DNA from: Anastatus disparis
Taxonomy: Eukaryota; Arthropoda; Insecta; Hymenoptera; Eupelmidae
Length of the DNA: 64,000 nucleotides
Reading direction: 5' to 3'
Assembly (NCBI GenBank): GCA_017163975.1
Contig: JAFFSR010000010.1
Coordinates: 930,001 to 994,000, forward strand
This document shows positions 11,298 to 21,651 of this stretch, piece by piece. A program made the position numbers and the translations under genes. The notes below the pieces were generated by a model that did no database searches, was not told the DNA's origin, and saw only the letters and a program-made list of their open reading frames with translations. Position 1 is the first letter of the stretch; each line of letters begins with the position of its first letter.

Positions 11298-12639
11298 TCT
11301 AATAAAAACAAGAAAAATAATAATTTCTATTTATTCCAATATTTACTAAAAAATAATGAATGATTTATTCGAATCAAGAAAACTGATTTACTTAAATTTG
11401 GACACTAGTAAAATATGCATATTTTCTTAAATCAAAGAATTATTTATTTGGACCAAGATCAAGTTTGTTTGAATAAACAAATTATTTCTAAAATTTTAGT
11501 AAATAGTTTTTAAACCAAATAATTCTCCTTTTGATTCAATAGACTCATTTCTTGAATCCAAACTATTCATTAAGTTTTAAGAAATGGTTCCTTTAACATT
11601 TTATTCTTAATGAAACAAATACTTTTTTGAATCAAAAAAAATTTTTTGATTCTATTTTTATTTTTTAAAATTGAATAAATATTTATTTGATCCAAATAAA
11701 CTTTCGGTGAATTAAATAAATTATTTAGTCAAGATAACAAAATCTTTTACTCAAATTCTCATTTATTTAATTCAAATAAAATTTATTTGTTCAGAATAAT
11801 GAATTTGTTGTGTCAAGGAAATCATTTATATAAAACAAATAACTTCATTTTTTTTAATAATAATTTATATGTTAAATATTTAGTCAAATTAAAAAATTTA
11901 TTTATTTGAATCAAAAAAGTTCATTCAAATTAAATAAATCTGCTATTTGATGAAAGCAACAGATTTTGTTGCATTAAAGAAAGTTTACTAAAACAGATTT
12001 ATCTAATTCAAAAAAATTTTTAGTGAATAAAATAAATTATTTAATTACAATAAGATAATTTGCTTAAATTCTGATTTATTCAATTTATTTTTTAAACATA
12101 ATTTATAAATATAAATTAAACTTATGTTAATGAATATATAGTCAATCTTAAAAACTTATTTATTCAAATAAAACAAAAATATTATCTAAATTATTAATTG
12201 ACACTCATAAAATAATTAGAATAAAAAATATTTATTTATAATAAAAAAGTATTTTATTTAAATCAACAAAATATTTTTATATTTTAAATAAATAACCTAT
12301 TCAAATTATTTCAGATTCTTTGAATTTAATTAAATCATTGTTTAATTGATTAAATAATTAGTCGTACAATACAATAAATTTGATAGCGGCTGCAGTACAA
12401 CTACAGTTAAGTAATAATACTGCAGTACGATTGTTAATTATTAATTTAAATTAAATAAATCTATTATTTGATTATTTAATATTGATTAATTCTTCTGAGA
12501 AAATTTTATTCTATCATTTCAAAAATAACTATAAACTAAACAAATATAAAAAATAACTATAAACTAAACAAATATAAAAAATAACTATTAATACACAAAT
12601 TAAAATTATTTTAATTAATAAAAAATGCAATTAATTATT
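11298..12639. repeat. Degenerate AT-rich repeat tract, segment 3
   Basis: This continues the AAATAAATATTTATTTGA-like words from segments 1 and 2. A short tandem duplication (ATAACTATAAACTAAACAAA, twice) lies at about 12525-12580. There is no coding potential. Confidence 0.5.
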
Positions 12640-14423
12640 GCTTCCTCATAGAGAAAGCATTGTATCGATGAAAAAATTTTTTTTTTATTTTCTCATCAAT
12701 TTGTACATAGTTAAACTCGGTAAGTCGAAAAAAGTGGTTTCCAGAAAATGTCTGTATGTGTGTGCGTGTGCGTGCGTGCGTGCGTGTGTGTGTGTGTGTG
12801 TGGATGTATGATTTCAGTTAGTAAATTGTATCTTGAGAACTACTCCATGGATTTGCTTCTAATTTTGCATGGAATTTAGTTTTTTGACTAACTTGCTGGG
12901 AAGCTATTGATAGTTGGTTCTTCTAGCGCAGTTTTCATTTTAGAGTTGTTTAAAAAAAAATTCGATTTTTCGTTTTTTTGGTTTTTTTTTGTTTACTACT
13001 CGATGAATTTGCTTCGAAATTTGCACGAAAATTATTTGTGATTGCCCAAATAAAATAAATTTTAAAAAACTGATTTCCTTAGCTTAGTTTTAATTTTAGA
13101 GCATTTTGAAATAAAAAAAAAAAATGTTTCTATTTATTAGGCCAATAAAATCTTAAAAACTACTTGATGGATTTACTTCAAATTTTCCATACAATTCAAT
13201 TTTTCGATCAACTGGTGCAGAAGCTATTAAGAATTGGTTTTCTTAGTGTAGTTTTTTTTAGAGTCATTTTAAGAATTTTAAAAAACTTTCGATTTTTCAT
13301 TTTTTTTTGTATTTTACGTAAGCCACTCAAAGAATTTATTTGAAAATTTGTATGAAACTTAATTTCGACTGTTAAAAGTAGAAAAACTTTTAAAAACTGA
13401 TTTTCTTAGCACACTTTTAATTTTAGAGCATTTTCAAAATTTTTTAAAAAATGTTTATTTTCAATTTTTTTCTATTTTACGAAAATCATTTGATGGATTT
13501 GTTCCAAAATTTAAATGCAAGTTATTCGCTACTGTCTGAAAAAAACAAGCTTTGGAAAACATATTTACTCAGAGCAGTTTTAATTTTAGAGCATTTTGAA
13601 AATTAAAAAGAAATTTTTAGTTTTCATTTATCTTCTATTTTGTGTAAACCATACTATAAATTCTCCAAAATTTTTGTACAATCAATTCGATATTGTCTGA
13701 AAAAAATAAGCTTTTAAAAACTTATTTTCTTAGAGTAGTAACAATTTTAAAGAATTTTAAAGATTTAAAATAAAAATTTCGATTTTTTATTTATTATTTT
13801 TTTTATTTTACGTAAAGTAGTCGATAGATTTGTTCTAAAATTTGCAGGGAAATCATTTACAACTGCCGAAAGAAGGGAAATTTTCAAAGATTAATTTTTA
13901 TAGGGTAGTTTTAATTTTAGAGCATTTTTAAAATTTTGAAAAAGAAATTTTTAAATGAAAATGTTACTTATTCAGCCAATCAGATCTCGAAAATTACTTG
14001 ATGGATTTGCTTCAAATTTCGCATACTATCTATGTTTTTGTATAAGTAGACGAGAAGCTATTGAAAATTAGTATTCATATAGTTTTTTTTATAGAGCCAT
14101 AAACATGAACTGTATTTATATATAAATATGATTGCATTTTATAAAGATTAGAAATTTCGTTGTCATCATTCTTTTAATTACTACATTATATCATTTTTTC
14201 AATAAAACAAATTTTTTTGTATTACTTGATGATTTAAAATAAATTATAAATGTTGAAAAAGCAAACAGCTAGCATATATGTTCGAAATTTATAAAGTACA
14301 ATATAAGTAAATATTAATGTTAGACAATTTTTTAATGTTAAAATCACATTTAAATAAATATAAAAAAATTAATGAAACTCAAAGAGTTCAATGAGAAAGC
14401 ATTCCGCCAAAGCACTTGGCAGC
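12640..14423 (+). mobile_element. RepA copy 1, modular repeat with terminal hairpins
   Basis: This copy starts GCTTCCTCATAGAGAAAGC (a hairpin in the other copies: GCTTTCTC-ATA-GAGAAAGC) followed by ATTGTATCGAT. It ends GCATTCCGCCAAAGCACTTGGCAGC, where GCCAA/TTGGC can pair. Inside are about eight diverged modules of 160-180 bp, each containing a phrase like GATGGATTTGCTTCAAATTT followed by TTTTAGAGCATTTT. No transposase is present. The family recurs at 30203-31800 (minus), 42658-44698 (minus) and 47530-48050 (plus). Both ends share the direct motif ATGAGAAAGCATT. Confidence 0.75.
12755..12802. repeat. (TG)n/(TGCG)n microsatellite in RepA copy 1
   Basis: Runs of TG interspersed with TGCG follow TTTCCAGAAAATGTC. 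The same position in RepA copy 3 carries a much longer CA/CACG tract, so the microsatellite belongs to the family. Confidence 0.9.
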
Positions 14424-14779
14424 AATTTTTTATATTAATCGCAAATGAAAAAAAAAAAAAAAATCTTTGTGTTGGAATCGAACTTGGAATCTTTAGGTTT
14501 GATGGCTTCGATAAAAACAAGTTTCTCAATTCAAATAATCCATTTACTTAAATCAACAAATTCTAATTAATTCAATGATTTGATGATGTTACCGCTTGGT
14601 GGCGTGGTTAATTTTCTTAAGCTTGCAAGTGGTAAGAGGGCTTCTAAGTTGATATATAAGGAAACTAAGAATGAAATATAATAATAAAATTGTAATGCGA
14701 ACGATATCTATGTCAAATCTACGATGTTTGCGATGGTTGTATAGAGCGTATTAATGTTAAAATCTCAATATAATCTTTG

Positions 14780-14783
<4 letters not shown>
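14424..14783. other. Unassigned AT-rich spacer
   Basis: I see no gene. One phrase (GGAATCGAACTTGG near 14475) loosely resembles the complement of a tRNA B-box, but no tRNA-like fold or A-box accompanies it. Confidence 0.4.

Positions 14784-14865
<82 letters not shown>
14784..14865. repeat. (TA)n microsatellite
   Basis: About 40 uninterrupted TA dinucleotides. Confidence 0.97.
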
Positions 14866-14872
<7 letters not shown>

Positions 14873-14989
14873 AACACACAATGTTATAATATTCATCGGT
14901 TCTATAGAGTTGGTCATCATCAGCAATGTAAATAAATACTGTGTGCTAGTAATATTAATCAAAATATGCAAATTAATAAATATTTTTTA

Positions 14990-15535
14990 TTTAAAAAAAA
15001 AAATATTTGTTTGATGTGACTAAATATTTATTTGAATCGAATAAATAGTTTTTTAATTTAAAGAAATATTTATTTCAATCAATAAAGCTTTATTCAAATT
15101 GAATGGATATTTATTTCTTTAGAATAAATATTTTATTGCTTGAATCAAATAATTTATTTGTTATAAACGAATAATTTCTCGATTCGAATAAATATTTATT
15201 TCGATTTACAAAGCTTATTATTCAAATTTAATGAATATTTATTTATGTTGAATAAATATTTTGTTAAGATAACTAAATAATTTATTTAGTATATACTAGA
15301 CAAATAATTTTTTAATTTAAATAAATAAACATTTTTGTAATAAAAATATTATTATTTTGATTCAATCTTTGCATCTTTTGAAATGAGATAATATTTATTT
15401 AATTCAAGTAAATAAATATTATTTTATGATTTTATTGACTCAGTATATACATTTTTTGATTGAAACAAATATTTTTTTTATTCAAATAAATATTTTTAAA
15501 TCTAAGAAATTATTATTTTGATTCAATGTTAGTAG
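14990..15535. repeat. Degenerate AT-rich repeat tract, segment 4
   Basis: Words such as AAATATTTATTTGAATCGAAT and TTCAAATAAATATTT recur here as in segments 1-3. The tract runs up to a GC-richer palindromic island. Confidence 0.5.
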
Positions 15536-15665
15536 TTATTGGGGCACCATGGACCGTCAAAACAAACCCCCACTCCACCACCCCAAAGGATAATGACTGG
15601 CGGGTCAATGACCTCTGAGAAGGTGAAGTAGGGGTTTGTTAGGCATGGCACCCAAACAACTGAAG
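15536..15665. repeat. Small GC-richer palindromic element
   Basis: The stretch AACAAACCCCCACTCCACC on the left pairs with GGTGAAGTAGGGGTTTGTT on the right. Outside these, GGGGCACCATGG and CATGGCACCC give imperfect outer arms. About 130 bp in all, it stands out in base composition from its AT-rich surroundings. It is probably a MITE or hairpin repeat; the family is unknown. Confidence 0.45.
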
Positions 15666-15986
15666 GTTCACTGACCCCTAAAAATTTAGAGTGGGAATGA
15701 AAAATATCTTAATCGATATTTAAAAATTTTAAATATTTTAATATGCAACATGATACTTTTTGATTATTAAAATTTATATTGAATCATAAAATATTAATTT
15801 AAAAGACTTTAATTTGCAACTAAATACTTTTAAATATTAAAATAATAAAAATTTTATATTGAATTGTGAAATATATAATTTGTAATATTACTGTGAGTAT
15901 GAAGTTTGAGAGAATTTGTAATGAACGAGGTAAATGAAATACTCACGTTTTAAAGTTTAACAACATTTATTATTAATAATAAAACA

Positions 15987-16550
15987 TTACAACGTAGAAT
16001 TCATACAATTAACTGGTGTGTACATATGATAAATAATAAATTCGTGTCTGATTATAAACAAATATTCTTTTCCTAAAACTAAATTATTCTTTTCTAATAA
16101 TTCGATGAGGTCATTTACAAAATTATCATTAAAACTAGACAATGTGCTTTTTATATCGCTACAAGTATAGTATACATATTGAGATTCCTGACTATTTTCT
16201 GATACATTTTTCATATTTGCAACCATTTCTCGTAATATATTATCTACAGATTTTGCAACAGTATTTAAATATCTAATTCTATAATCTATACATTCTGATA
16301 AATCTTTCAAACGTTCAAACGTGACACGTTTAAATACTAGTGACCGATTAAATCGACCATATTTTTCCGGCGGTCCACCACACTTCTCTCCTTCTGGTTG
16401 TGCATCATTGGATACCAATTCAAAAGCTCTCTCGTAAAAACTAATCATAAAATGGATAGTGTATCCAGGAATAGATAGCCGCTGATCCAGCATAGATTCG
16501 TTATTATAACAAGTGAAAAAATCTTTAATTTTATCGAATTCCTCCTTCAA
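15987..16550 (-). CDS. Unrecognised protein at the 3' side of the Maverick
   Basis: A 187-codon open frame on the minus strand, rich in charged and aromatic residues. The open frame extends a few codons further upstream (CWEALKEEFDKIKDFF) to a TAA and has no ATG at that end, so its 5' part is probably lost or lies in another frame. I do not recognise a family. No transmembrane segment or cysteine motif is evident. Its position downstream of the protease and its orientation suggest a Maverick accessory gene, but it could be unrelated. Confidence 0.35.
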   Translation of the reverse strand: MKEEFDKIKDFFTCYNNESMLDQRLSIPGYTIHFMISFYERAFELVSNDAQPEGEKCGGPPEKYGRFNRSLVFKRVTFERLKDLSECIDYRIRYLNTVAKSVDNILREMVANMKNVSENSQESQYVYYTCSDIKSTLSSFNDNFVNDLIELLEKNNLVLGKEYLFIIRHEFIIYHMYTPVNCMNSTL

Positions 16551-16568
16551 CGCCTCCCAGCAGTCTAG

Positions 16569-16922
16569 TTACAGAGGTAGACATTGAAAATTGGCTCCAC
16601 AGAAGCGTACTACGGGTGCAAACTCCTTTTTGCCTTCGCCGCCTATATTCTCCAGGCCTACCTGGATAATTTTTCCAAAAGAGCTGTTCAGCCCGTAGAC
16701 CATTGGCAGAAGCTGCTGCCAATAATTCTTCTTGCTGTTTTGTTTTATTAAATATGCCAACCAAATGTCTGCTCCACGCTTCTCTTTTGACCAAACATCT
16801 TGCTTGAGCTTTGTTGCTGCTGCTGTCACTGTCATCAAACTGTGGCTACACCAAGCGAATGCAGCTTCTTTTATACTGTAAAAAATTGGTGGGCGCGCCG
16901 CAAAAAGCTGGTGTGCGACCAA
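16569..16922 (-). CDS. Unrecognised open frame downstream of the Maverick protease
   Basis: A 117-codon frame beginning MVAHQLFAARPPIFY. It overlaps another frame (16531-16794) that contains a basic RRRRQK stretch. I cannot tell which, if either, was translated. An original single protein split by frameshifts and continuing into 15987-16550 is possible. No family is recognised. Confidence 0.2.
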   Translation of the reverse strand: MVAHQLFAARPPIFYSIKEAAFAWCSHSLMTVTAAATKLKQDVWSKEKRGADIWLAYLIKQNSKKNYWQQLLPMVYGLNSSFGKIIQVGLENIGGEGKKEFAPVVRFCGANFQCLPL

Positions 16923-16944
16923 TCAGAGACAACCAAATATCATA

Positions 16945-17388
16945 TTACTCGTACGAGATTTTTCCCACAAAATTCTTGACTATAGTATCATTTTTTTGCA
17001 AGTCCTGTGAGAAATTTCCCAAGAATTTCTTGAAACCCAATCCGCTAGACATATAATACAGAAACGTGATACAATAATGACCACAAACGTTGGAATATTC
17101 GCATTGTGAGTGTTTATTATTCGATCTAAATTTTTTTTAATTTTGCTGAATACGCCGTAAATGTTGTTGAATTTGTGGTGGCTTACCAAGACTATCAAAG
17201 TACACACCTGTGCCATACTTATCAACGTATATAGCAACCCAGTGCGCACCACGCTGGTTATAATTTTGCGTATTAAGCACAAACGCACAAGGTTTCACCC
17301 ACATCAGAGGAATCCGATCCGCTGGATAAACGCCTACTGCGTGAAACTTGATCCTCATTAGATAACGAACAATCTCTTTTGAATTCAT
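16945..17388 (-). pseudogene. Adenain-like cysteine protease of the Maverick
   Basis: A predicted virion-maturation protease of the adenovirus protease/Ulp1 fold (C5 family), present in most Mavericks. The frame starts MNSKEIVRYLMRI and continues GVYPADRIP, as family members do. The catalytic histidine lies in GAHWVAIY, the acidic residue region in YFDSLG, and the nucleophile cysteine in NVCGHYC, about 45 codons later. An in-frame TAA at 17137-17139 (codon 84) separates the histidine and cysteine parts. The frame otherwise stays open to the stop at 16945-16947, giving 147 codons. Its N-terminus overlaps the C-terminus of the upstream gene in another frame by about 115 bp. All three catalytic elements remain, so the stop is the only visible lesion. 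Confidence 0.8.
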
Positions 17389-17917
17389 TGCGGAGAACTT
17401 CTAAAAATTCTTCCGAAATCAGCGATTTTACGCTGAGGTTAAGTAGTAGCCAATGTTTCAGATTAGCAACGTTATTTAGTGCACACACGTAATTTGAATA
17501 AGGTGATTTTAAGCAATGATGCATGCACTGTACACTGCTGAAAATTAAATTTCTAAAAGCTGGACGATCTTGTCCTTTTTCTAAATTTTCAATCTTACAG
17601 GTGGTGAGCTTGGAAAGTAGTTCAACCTTTTCTTGACCTCGCACGAAAATTGTACGACAATTCATGCAAATATCTTCCAAATTTTCGTATAATCTTTTTA
17701 TCGATATATCACCTTCGTACCACTCCAGACCATGATGATTCAGTGTCACCTAATTGTTCTGTCTCAAAGCATTTTTAGGTAAGCGTCTTAAATTACAAGG
17801 AGGCGCCACAATCCAATGAGCGATAAAGTTCTAATGAATAGCAAGTACAGCCACCTCCTTTGGAATCAAACGATTTTTGTTGTCCTTTAAAAACTGCACG
17901 TCAATTACCACGTCCAT
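17273..17917 (-). pseudogene. Conserved Maverick-linked protein, possibly an RNase H-fold nuclease
   Basis: The frame starts at ATG 17915-17917 with MDVVIDVQFLKDN and runs 215 codons with two in-frame TAG stops in the first third (codons 29 and 56). The rest is open to TGA at 17273. I recall similar proteins beside Mavericks in insect genomes, with an early IDVQ(G)-type strand followed by LNHHGLEWYEGDI and a VRGQEK motif. The acidic strand followed by a G-x-E-K turn resembles a DEDD exonuclease fold, but that is inference, not identification. The C-terminus contains a serine-rich tail (RLSSGSDSSD) and overlaps the protease start in a different frame. Confidence 0.5.
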
Positions 17918-18009
17918 ACTGTTTGCAATGAAAGTTGCTCGCCGACTGAGATAATAAAGCTGGCTTTGCTTTACTTAAATAGTGAGAAATGTACCCCCAC
18001 TACCACTAC

Positions 18010-19299
18010 TTAACCGCTATAATCCACGACAATCTGTCTCCACGAGTCAATTTCCAGCAAATTGTCGTATTCAGCATAAATTATACAATTTACAGCGCCC
18101 TCTAGCGGGTCGTTGAATCTAACATCAATTCGTATATTACCATTTTTTATCAAATTCCAATGACTACCATCACTTGCCGATAAACCAGGTGTCAAATCAA
18201 AAGCGAATATGCAGTAACCGTTTGGATAGTCTTCACGGGTAATCGAGTTGCCTGGATTCATAAAGTAAATACCTGTGCCGGAAAAAAGTGTATGATAAGC
18301 ATCAACGTACATTTTACTTTTTTTGAAATCTAGCTGTAAGGGTTTCGATGACACCTGCATTCCAACAACGTACATACACAAAAAATTTATATTAAAATTC
18401 TTGAAATTGAATGGGTTAAGACTTTTATCTCCGTTGTAAGATTTATTTTCAACAAAACCGAGTATAATTCTTTTCGGCAGTTGACCTCATATGACATTGT
18501 CGATTGTTTCCCCATGCACACCATTATGTAACGTAACAGCCTTAACTTCTACATGTGTCAGTGGATATTTTGCAGTAGTCTGTGACAATAGTTTTTCGTA
18601 TGCTAGCACAAGTGAAGGATTTAATCTTACCTGACGCACAAAAAGCGTAGTCTCGGTAATATTTACCGTGAAAGCACCAGCAGTATCCATGAGACAGAAT
18701 CCATCACGAGAACGAACAAGTCTAACTCTAACTTTAACACCACACAGTAATAATTTGTCTTGATTGAAAAATCTCTTAAGTAAATCAATCTTTCTGCCAA
18801 TCATGATTGCCTTACGTTTATTGAGACCTACATTGCCACCTGTGGTATTGTCCATTTTCCGTGCTGTATCATCGTACCACAAACCACTCGTTAAATGAGA
18901 CTTTTTAGCTGATGGGCCATAATTTAATAATGTTTCAATGTAAGCTCTGTATGCATAAGCATTGTTTGGCGGTGAAACAGGTTTCTGATTGAATAGCACG
19001 TCGACTTGATTAAACAACAAATACAAAAGATTATTTATTGGTCCAACGTTCGGATCTTTAGGTGGTTCAGCACTAGTGCATGTTACACTTACGCTCACAC
19101 TTAACATTGTGTGAGCAAAGTCTAGATATTCAGTGTTGCCAGGGATTATAAATTCGATTAGTGATTAGTCGTTGAGTGAAGATATCGGTTTGTACTGTAC
19201 CCAGTAAGGACCTTCAATCGCAGTTTGTGTCGAGGGTAATTCAAAGAGTGATAATTCCGACTTGATCGACTGACAAGTTTCTGTATGCAACAACGCCAT
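18010..19299 (-). pseudogene. Maverick major capsid protein (double jelly-roll), F54H12.2-like
   Basis: The major capsid protein of Polinton-type elements, a double jelly-roll protein forming the icosahedral shell. It reads as a single 430-codon frame from ATG 19297-19299, close to the usual length of the F54H12.2-like family. Characteristic segments in order are SLFELPSTQTAIEG near the N-terminus, FNQVDVLFNQ, YRAYIETLLNYG, VRLVRSRDGFCLMD, the LTHVEVKAVTL strand, YPNGYCIFAFDLTP, and NLLEIDSWRQIVVDYS at the end. Two in-frame stops interrupt it: a TAA about 45 codons in, and a TGA at 18487-18489 just before GQLPKRII. No frameshift is apparent. It lies directly downstream of the small basic protein. 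Confidence 0.85.
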
Positions 19300-19308
19300 C
19301 TTGAAATT

Positions 19309-19687
19309 TTAATTTTCGAAAATATCCCTCGCTACACGTGCTTTCTTATTCTGCTTCTTCTTCTTTTTCGCAACTTCACCACTTTTCGAGCTTTTAGCCG
19401 CTGAGGTTTTCACCACTCTTGCGAATGCGCTCTTTGGCCGCCACTTTGACAGGTCTGCTACTTAGAGTGACATCATCTAGGATATTTTTACCCGCTCGGA
19501 GAGCCTCTTTATCGACCACTTTTGCACCTTGCTTGATCTTTGGTATAGCTGCTCAGAAGAGACCTTTTAGAAAACTACCTACTCCCGCACCTGACTGGTG
19601 ATAACCAAGACAAGGTTTACCAGCTCTAACGCACTTACCCCCACCACCAACCATTTGGTTATTGAAGAAATATTCAAACTCAGACAT
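19309..19687 (-). pseudogene. Small basic Maverick virion-associated protein
   Basis: The frame begins MSEFEYFFNNQMVGGGG a few bases after the stop of the upstream gene. It has a glycine-rich core (SGAGVGSFLKGLF), an amphipathic middle (GAKVVDKEALRAGKNIL) and a very lysine-rich tail (KKKKKQNKKARVARD). Proteins with this pattern sit just upstream of the major capsid gene in many Mavericks. A role like that of the DNA-binding or membrane-active adenovirus core peptides is a guess from composition. There is a TGA at 19553-19555, and a one-base frameshift near 19395 moves the lysine-rich tail to another frame. Confidence 0.55.
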
Positions 19688-19688
19688 T

Positions 19689-20297
19689 TTATCGGATACA
19701 CTCAAAGTGAAGCATTACAGTCAACGTACCGTAGTCGAATAAAATGGGAAATCCGTGTTCGTCTCTTATATCTATTTCGATCGACTGAAACGCTAAAGAC
19801 AGCAGTGGTAGGTACATGGGTGGTAAAAAGTATTCAATTTCAACGTCTCCGTAAACGTAATCGCGCAAATGAAGCGAGACTATACGTAATGAGCTCGTGC
19901 GCATGTCACCTGTTACGTAAGGCTGACAAATGTTGCTGTAAACCATTAGCACGGTTGGCAACCCGTTTACAAGATTTGCTGGACGATTACCGGTAATGTA
20001 GTGTTCTTCATTACCTTTGCAAGAGAAAATTGGTACATTTTCCAGACCTAAAATTCCAAGTAATTTTTCCGACAGTGTAAAAGTGTGCTTATAAGTTGTA
20101 CAATCTTCTCCACATCGATATCTATCCCGTACATAGCCACCAGCGCGGATTTCAAAATATAAATGATTTTTCACATTCTCGAGATTAATTATTTCTTCTA
20201 AGAGACTTTCAATATCACGATAAACACCAGGTTTAACTCTGGCAAACACCTCGGTCCCCTGTTGAGTCTCCTCTGTTCCTCGCAAAACATTCGCCAT
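19689..20297 (-). CDS. Putative Maverick minor capsid (penton-like) protein
   Basis: An uninterrupted 202-codon frame, MANVLRGTEETQQGTE to HFECIR. The C-terminal half has the pattern conserved in Maverick proteins: NRPANLVNGLPTVLMVYSN, then a strand with SSLRIVSLHLR, then PPMYLPLLSLAFQSIEIDI, FDYGTLTVMLHF. I associate this family with the single jelly-roll minor capsid protein, but only by gene order and remembered resemblance. It is the only Maverick gene here without an obvious stop or shift, although it may have lost N-terminal sequence. The stop codon lies one base from the start of the next gene, typical of tight viral packing. Confidence 0.6.
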   Translation of the reverse strand: MANVLRGTEETQQGTEVFARVKPGVYRDIESLLEEIINLENVKNHLYFEIRAGGYVRDRYRCGEDCTTYKHTFTLSEKLLGILGLENVPIFSCKGNEEHYITGNRPANLVNGLPTVLMVYSNICQPYVTGDMRTSSLRIVSLHLRDYVYGDVEIEYFLPPMYLPLLSLAFQSIEIDIRDEHGFPILFDYGTLTVMLHFECIR

Positions 20298-20519
20298 TTC
20301 ACGTTTGGCTGTTTTAACAGAAATGACTTTCTCCCGCTCAACTATTGATATATGCTGAAATGTGAGAGGTATTTAAATTTCCGTAAGGCCTACACATCAG
20401 TCGCCATAAAGATAAAAATTTTGTGATAATTGTGTTGTAAAATGTGTTGCCACATTGTGTGGAAAGACAAACTTGCTGCTGTTGCTCGGTAAAACCATGT
20501 AAAATTCATCGTTCATTGT

Positions 20520-21651
20520 AAATTTTTAAAATCTTTAGACACTATCCAAGAATTAAATTTTTCTGGATACCCCTCCAACTGACCAAATATGGTTTTTTTG
20601 ACCCCCTACCTTTACTCTTCGAAACCTCGTCAACCTCAAACGCTTTGCTATCTAAATCCTTGCAAACTCTGCTCAACTGTTCTTCGTAAAAATATCCGTC
20701 AATTTTTTCTCCACCAAGATCTGCCAAAGCATAAACGAGTGGTTGTTGTCTTGTGTTGACTCTTATAATTTTAGACAGCTCCAGAGTCCAGCCACCCTCG
20801 TATGCATTTCTGAAGGCTGTCTTGGCATAACTGACACGAACCAGATCACCAACGCTGTATTTAGCTACTCTAAACGGCTTTTTTTCGCTGTAACGCAACG
20901 TCAAATTTTGACGTTTCACGTGAGCATTATATAAGTTGACCTTGGAAGGGGGCATTTTTATGGCACTGTGTCGTGACTCGTTGTAACACGTCACAATTTT
21001 TTGCAAAACATCTATATAACGTCTTGTGCGCAAGTGAGTAAAGTATCGCCAGATTCGACCTTTGAGAGTTCGAATAAAGCGCTCGGCAAAGGCTGCCTTT
21101 ATATCAGGGTTTCTGACGACTTGGTAGGTAATATGTTTCGTTTTTAGCACCTCTTGCACCTCTCGACCGATAAATTCCTCACCTTTATCAGTCTGTAGCT
21201 AAATAGGATGTCTATCATTACATCGTGATAAAATTTTGTCCAATGTTACAGCAACGCTTCGGCTCGTTTTGTCGAGAAGAGGCTCCGCCCAGGCAAACTT
21301 TGAAAGTGCATCAATGACAATGAGAATATAGCTGTACCCATCATTGTAGGTTTTAAGTGATCTCAAATCTGCCAAGTCAGCTTCCCACACCTCAAAGGGA
21401 CTGAAAACGTTGTAATGTCGACGAGGAAAACGATGTCTCACGAGTTTGTGTAAAGTATGTGCATCCTGGCTCTCCAGCCATTTGGCGATGGTATTGTTAT
21501 CAAATTTTTTGGGTTTCGCATGTTTCAATAGATGAGCACCAGCGTACGCTGATGGTGCAGAAAGATTATAGCAATAATGCTTAAGACCGTCCGGCTTTGA
21601 CGTCTCCTTCTTCCTTTTTTTGTTTTTTTTCATTGCTCCTCTTTCTCTCAC
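20520..21651 (-). pseudogene. Maverick retroviral-type integrase with chromodomain
   Basis: DDE integrase that would insert the linear element DNA. The N-terminal part has the family hallmark YNLSAPSAYAG followed by IAKWLESQDAHTLHKLVR. The core carries EADLADL (first D), LQTDKGEEF (second D) and AFAERFIRT (E), so the triad is complete. The C-terminal region shows VGDLVRVS and a chromodomain starting KPYLVSWRG. An in-frame TAG at 21199-21201 lies just before the second aspartate. A one-base shift near 20560 breaks the chromodomain, whose remainder is readable in the neighbouring frame. The N-terminus overlaps the PLA2-like frame by about 70 bp. Confidence 0.88.

Noticed and set aside
12640..14423. 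RepA as a Helitron
   Set aside because: The ends have hairpins, but neither a 5' TC nor a 3' CTRR terminus is found in either orientation, and the copies do not sit cleanly between A and T.
14440..14520. tRNA-derived SINE or tRNA gene
   Set aside because: Only a loose B-box-like word; no A-box, acceptor stem or cloverleaf.
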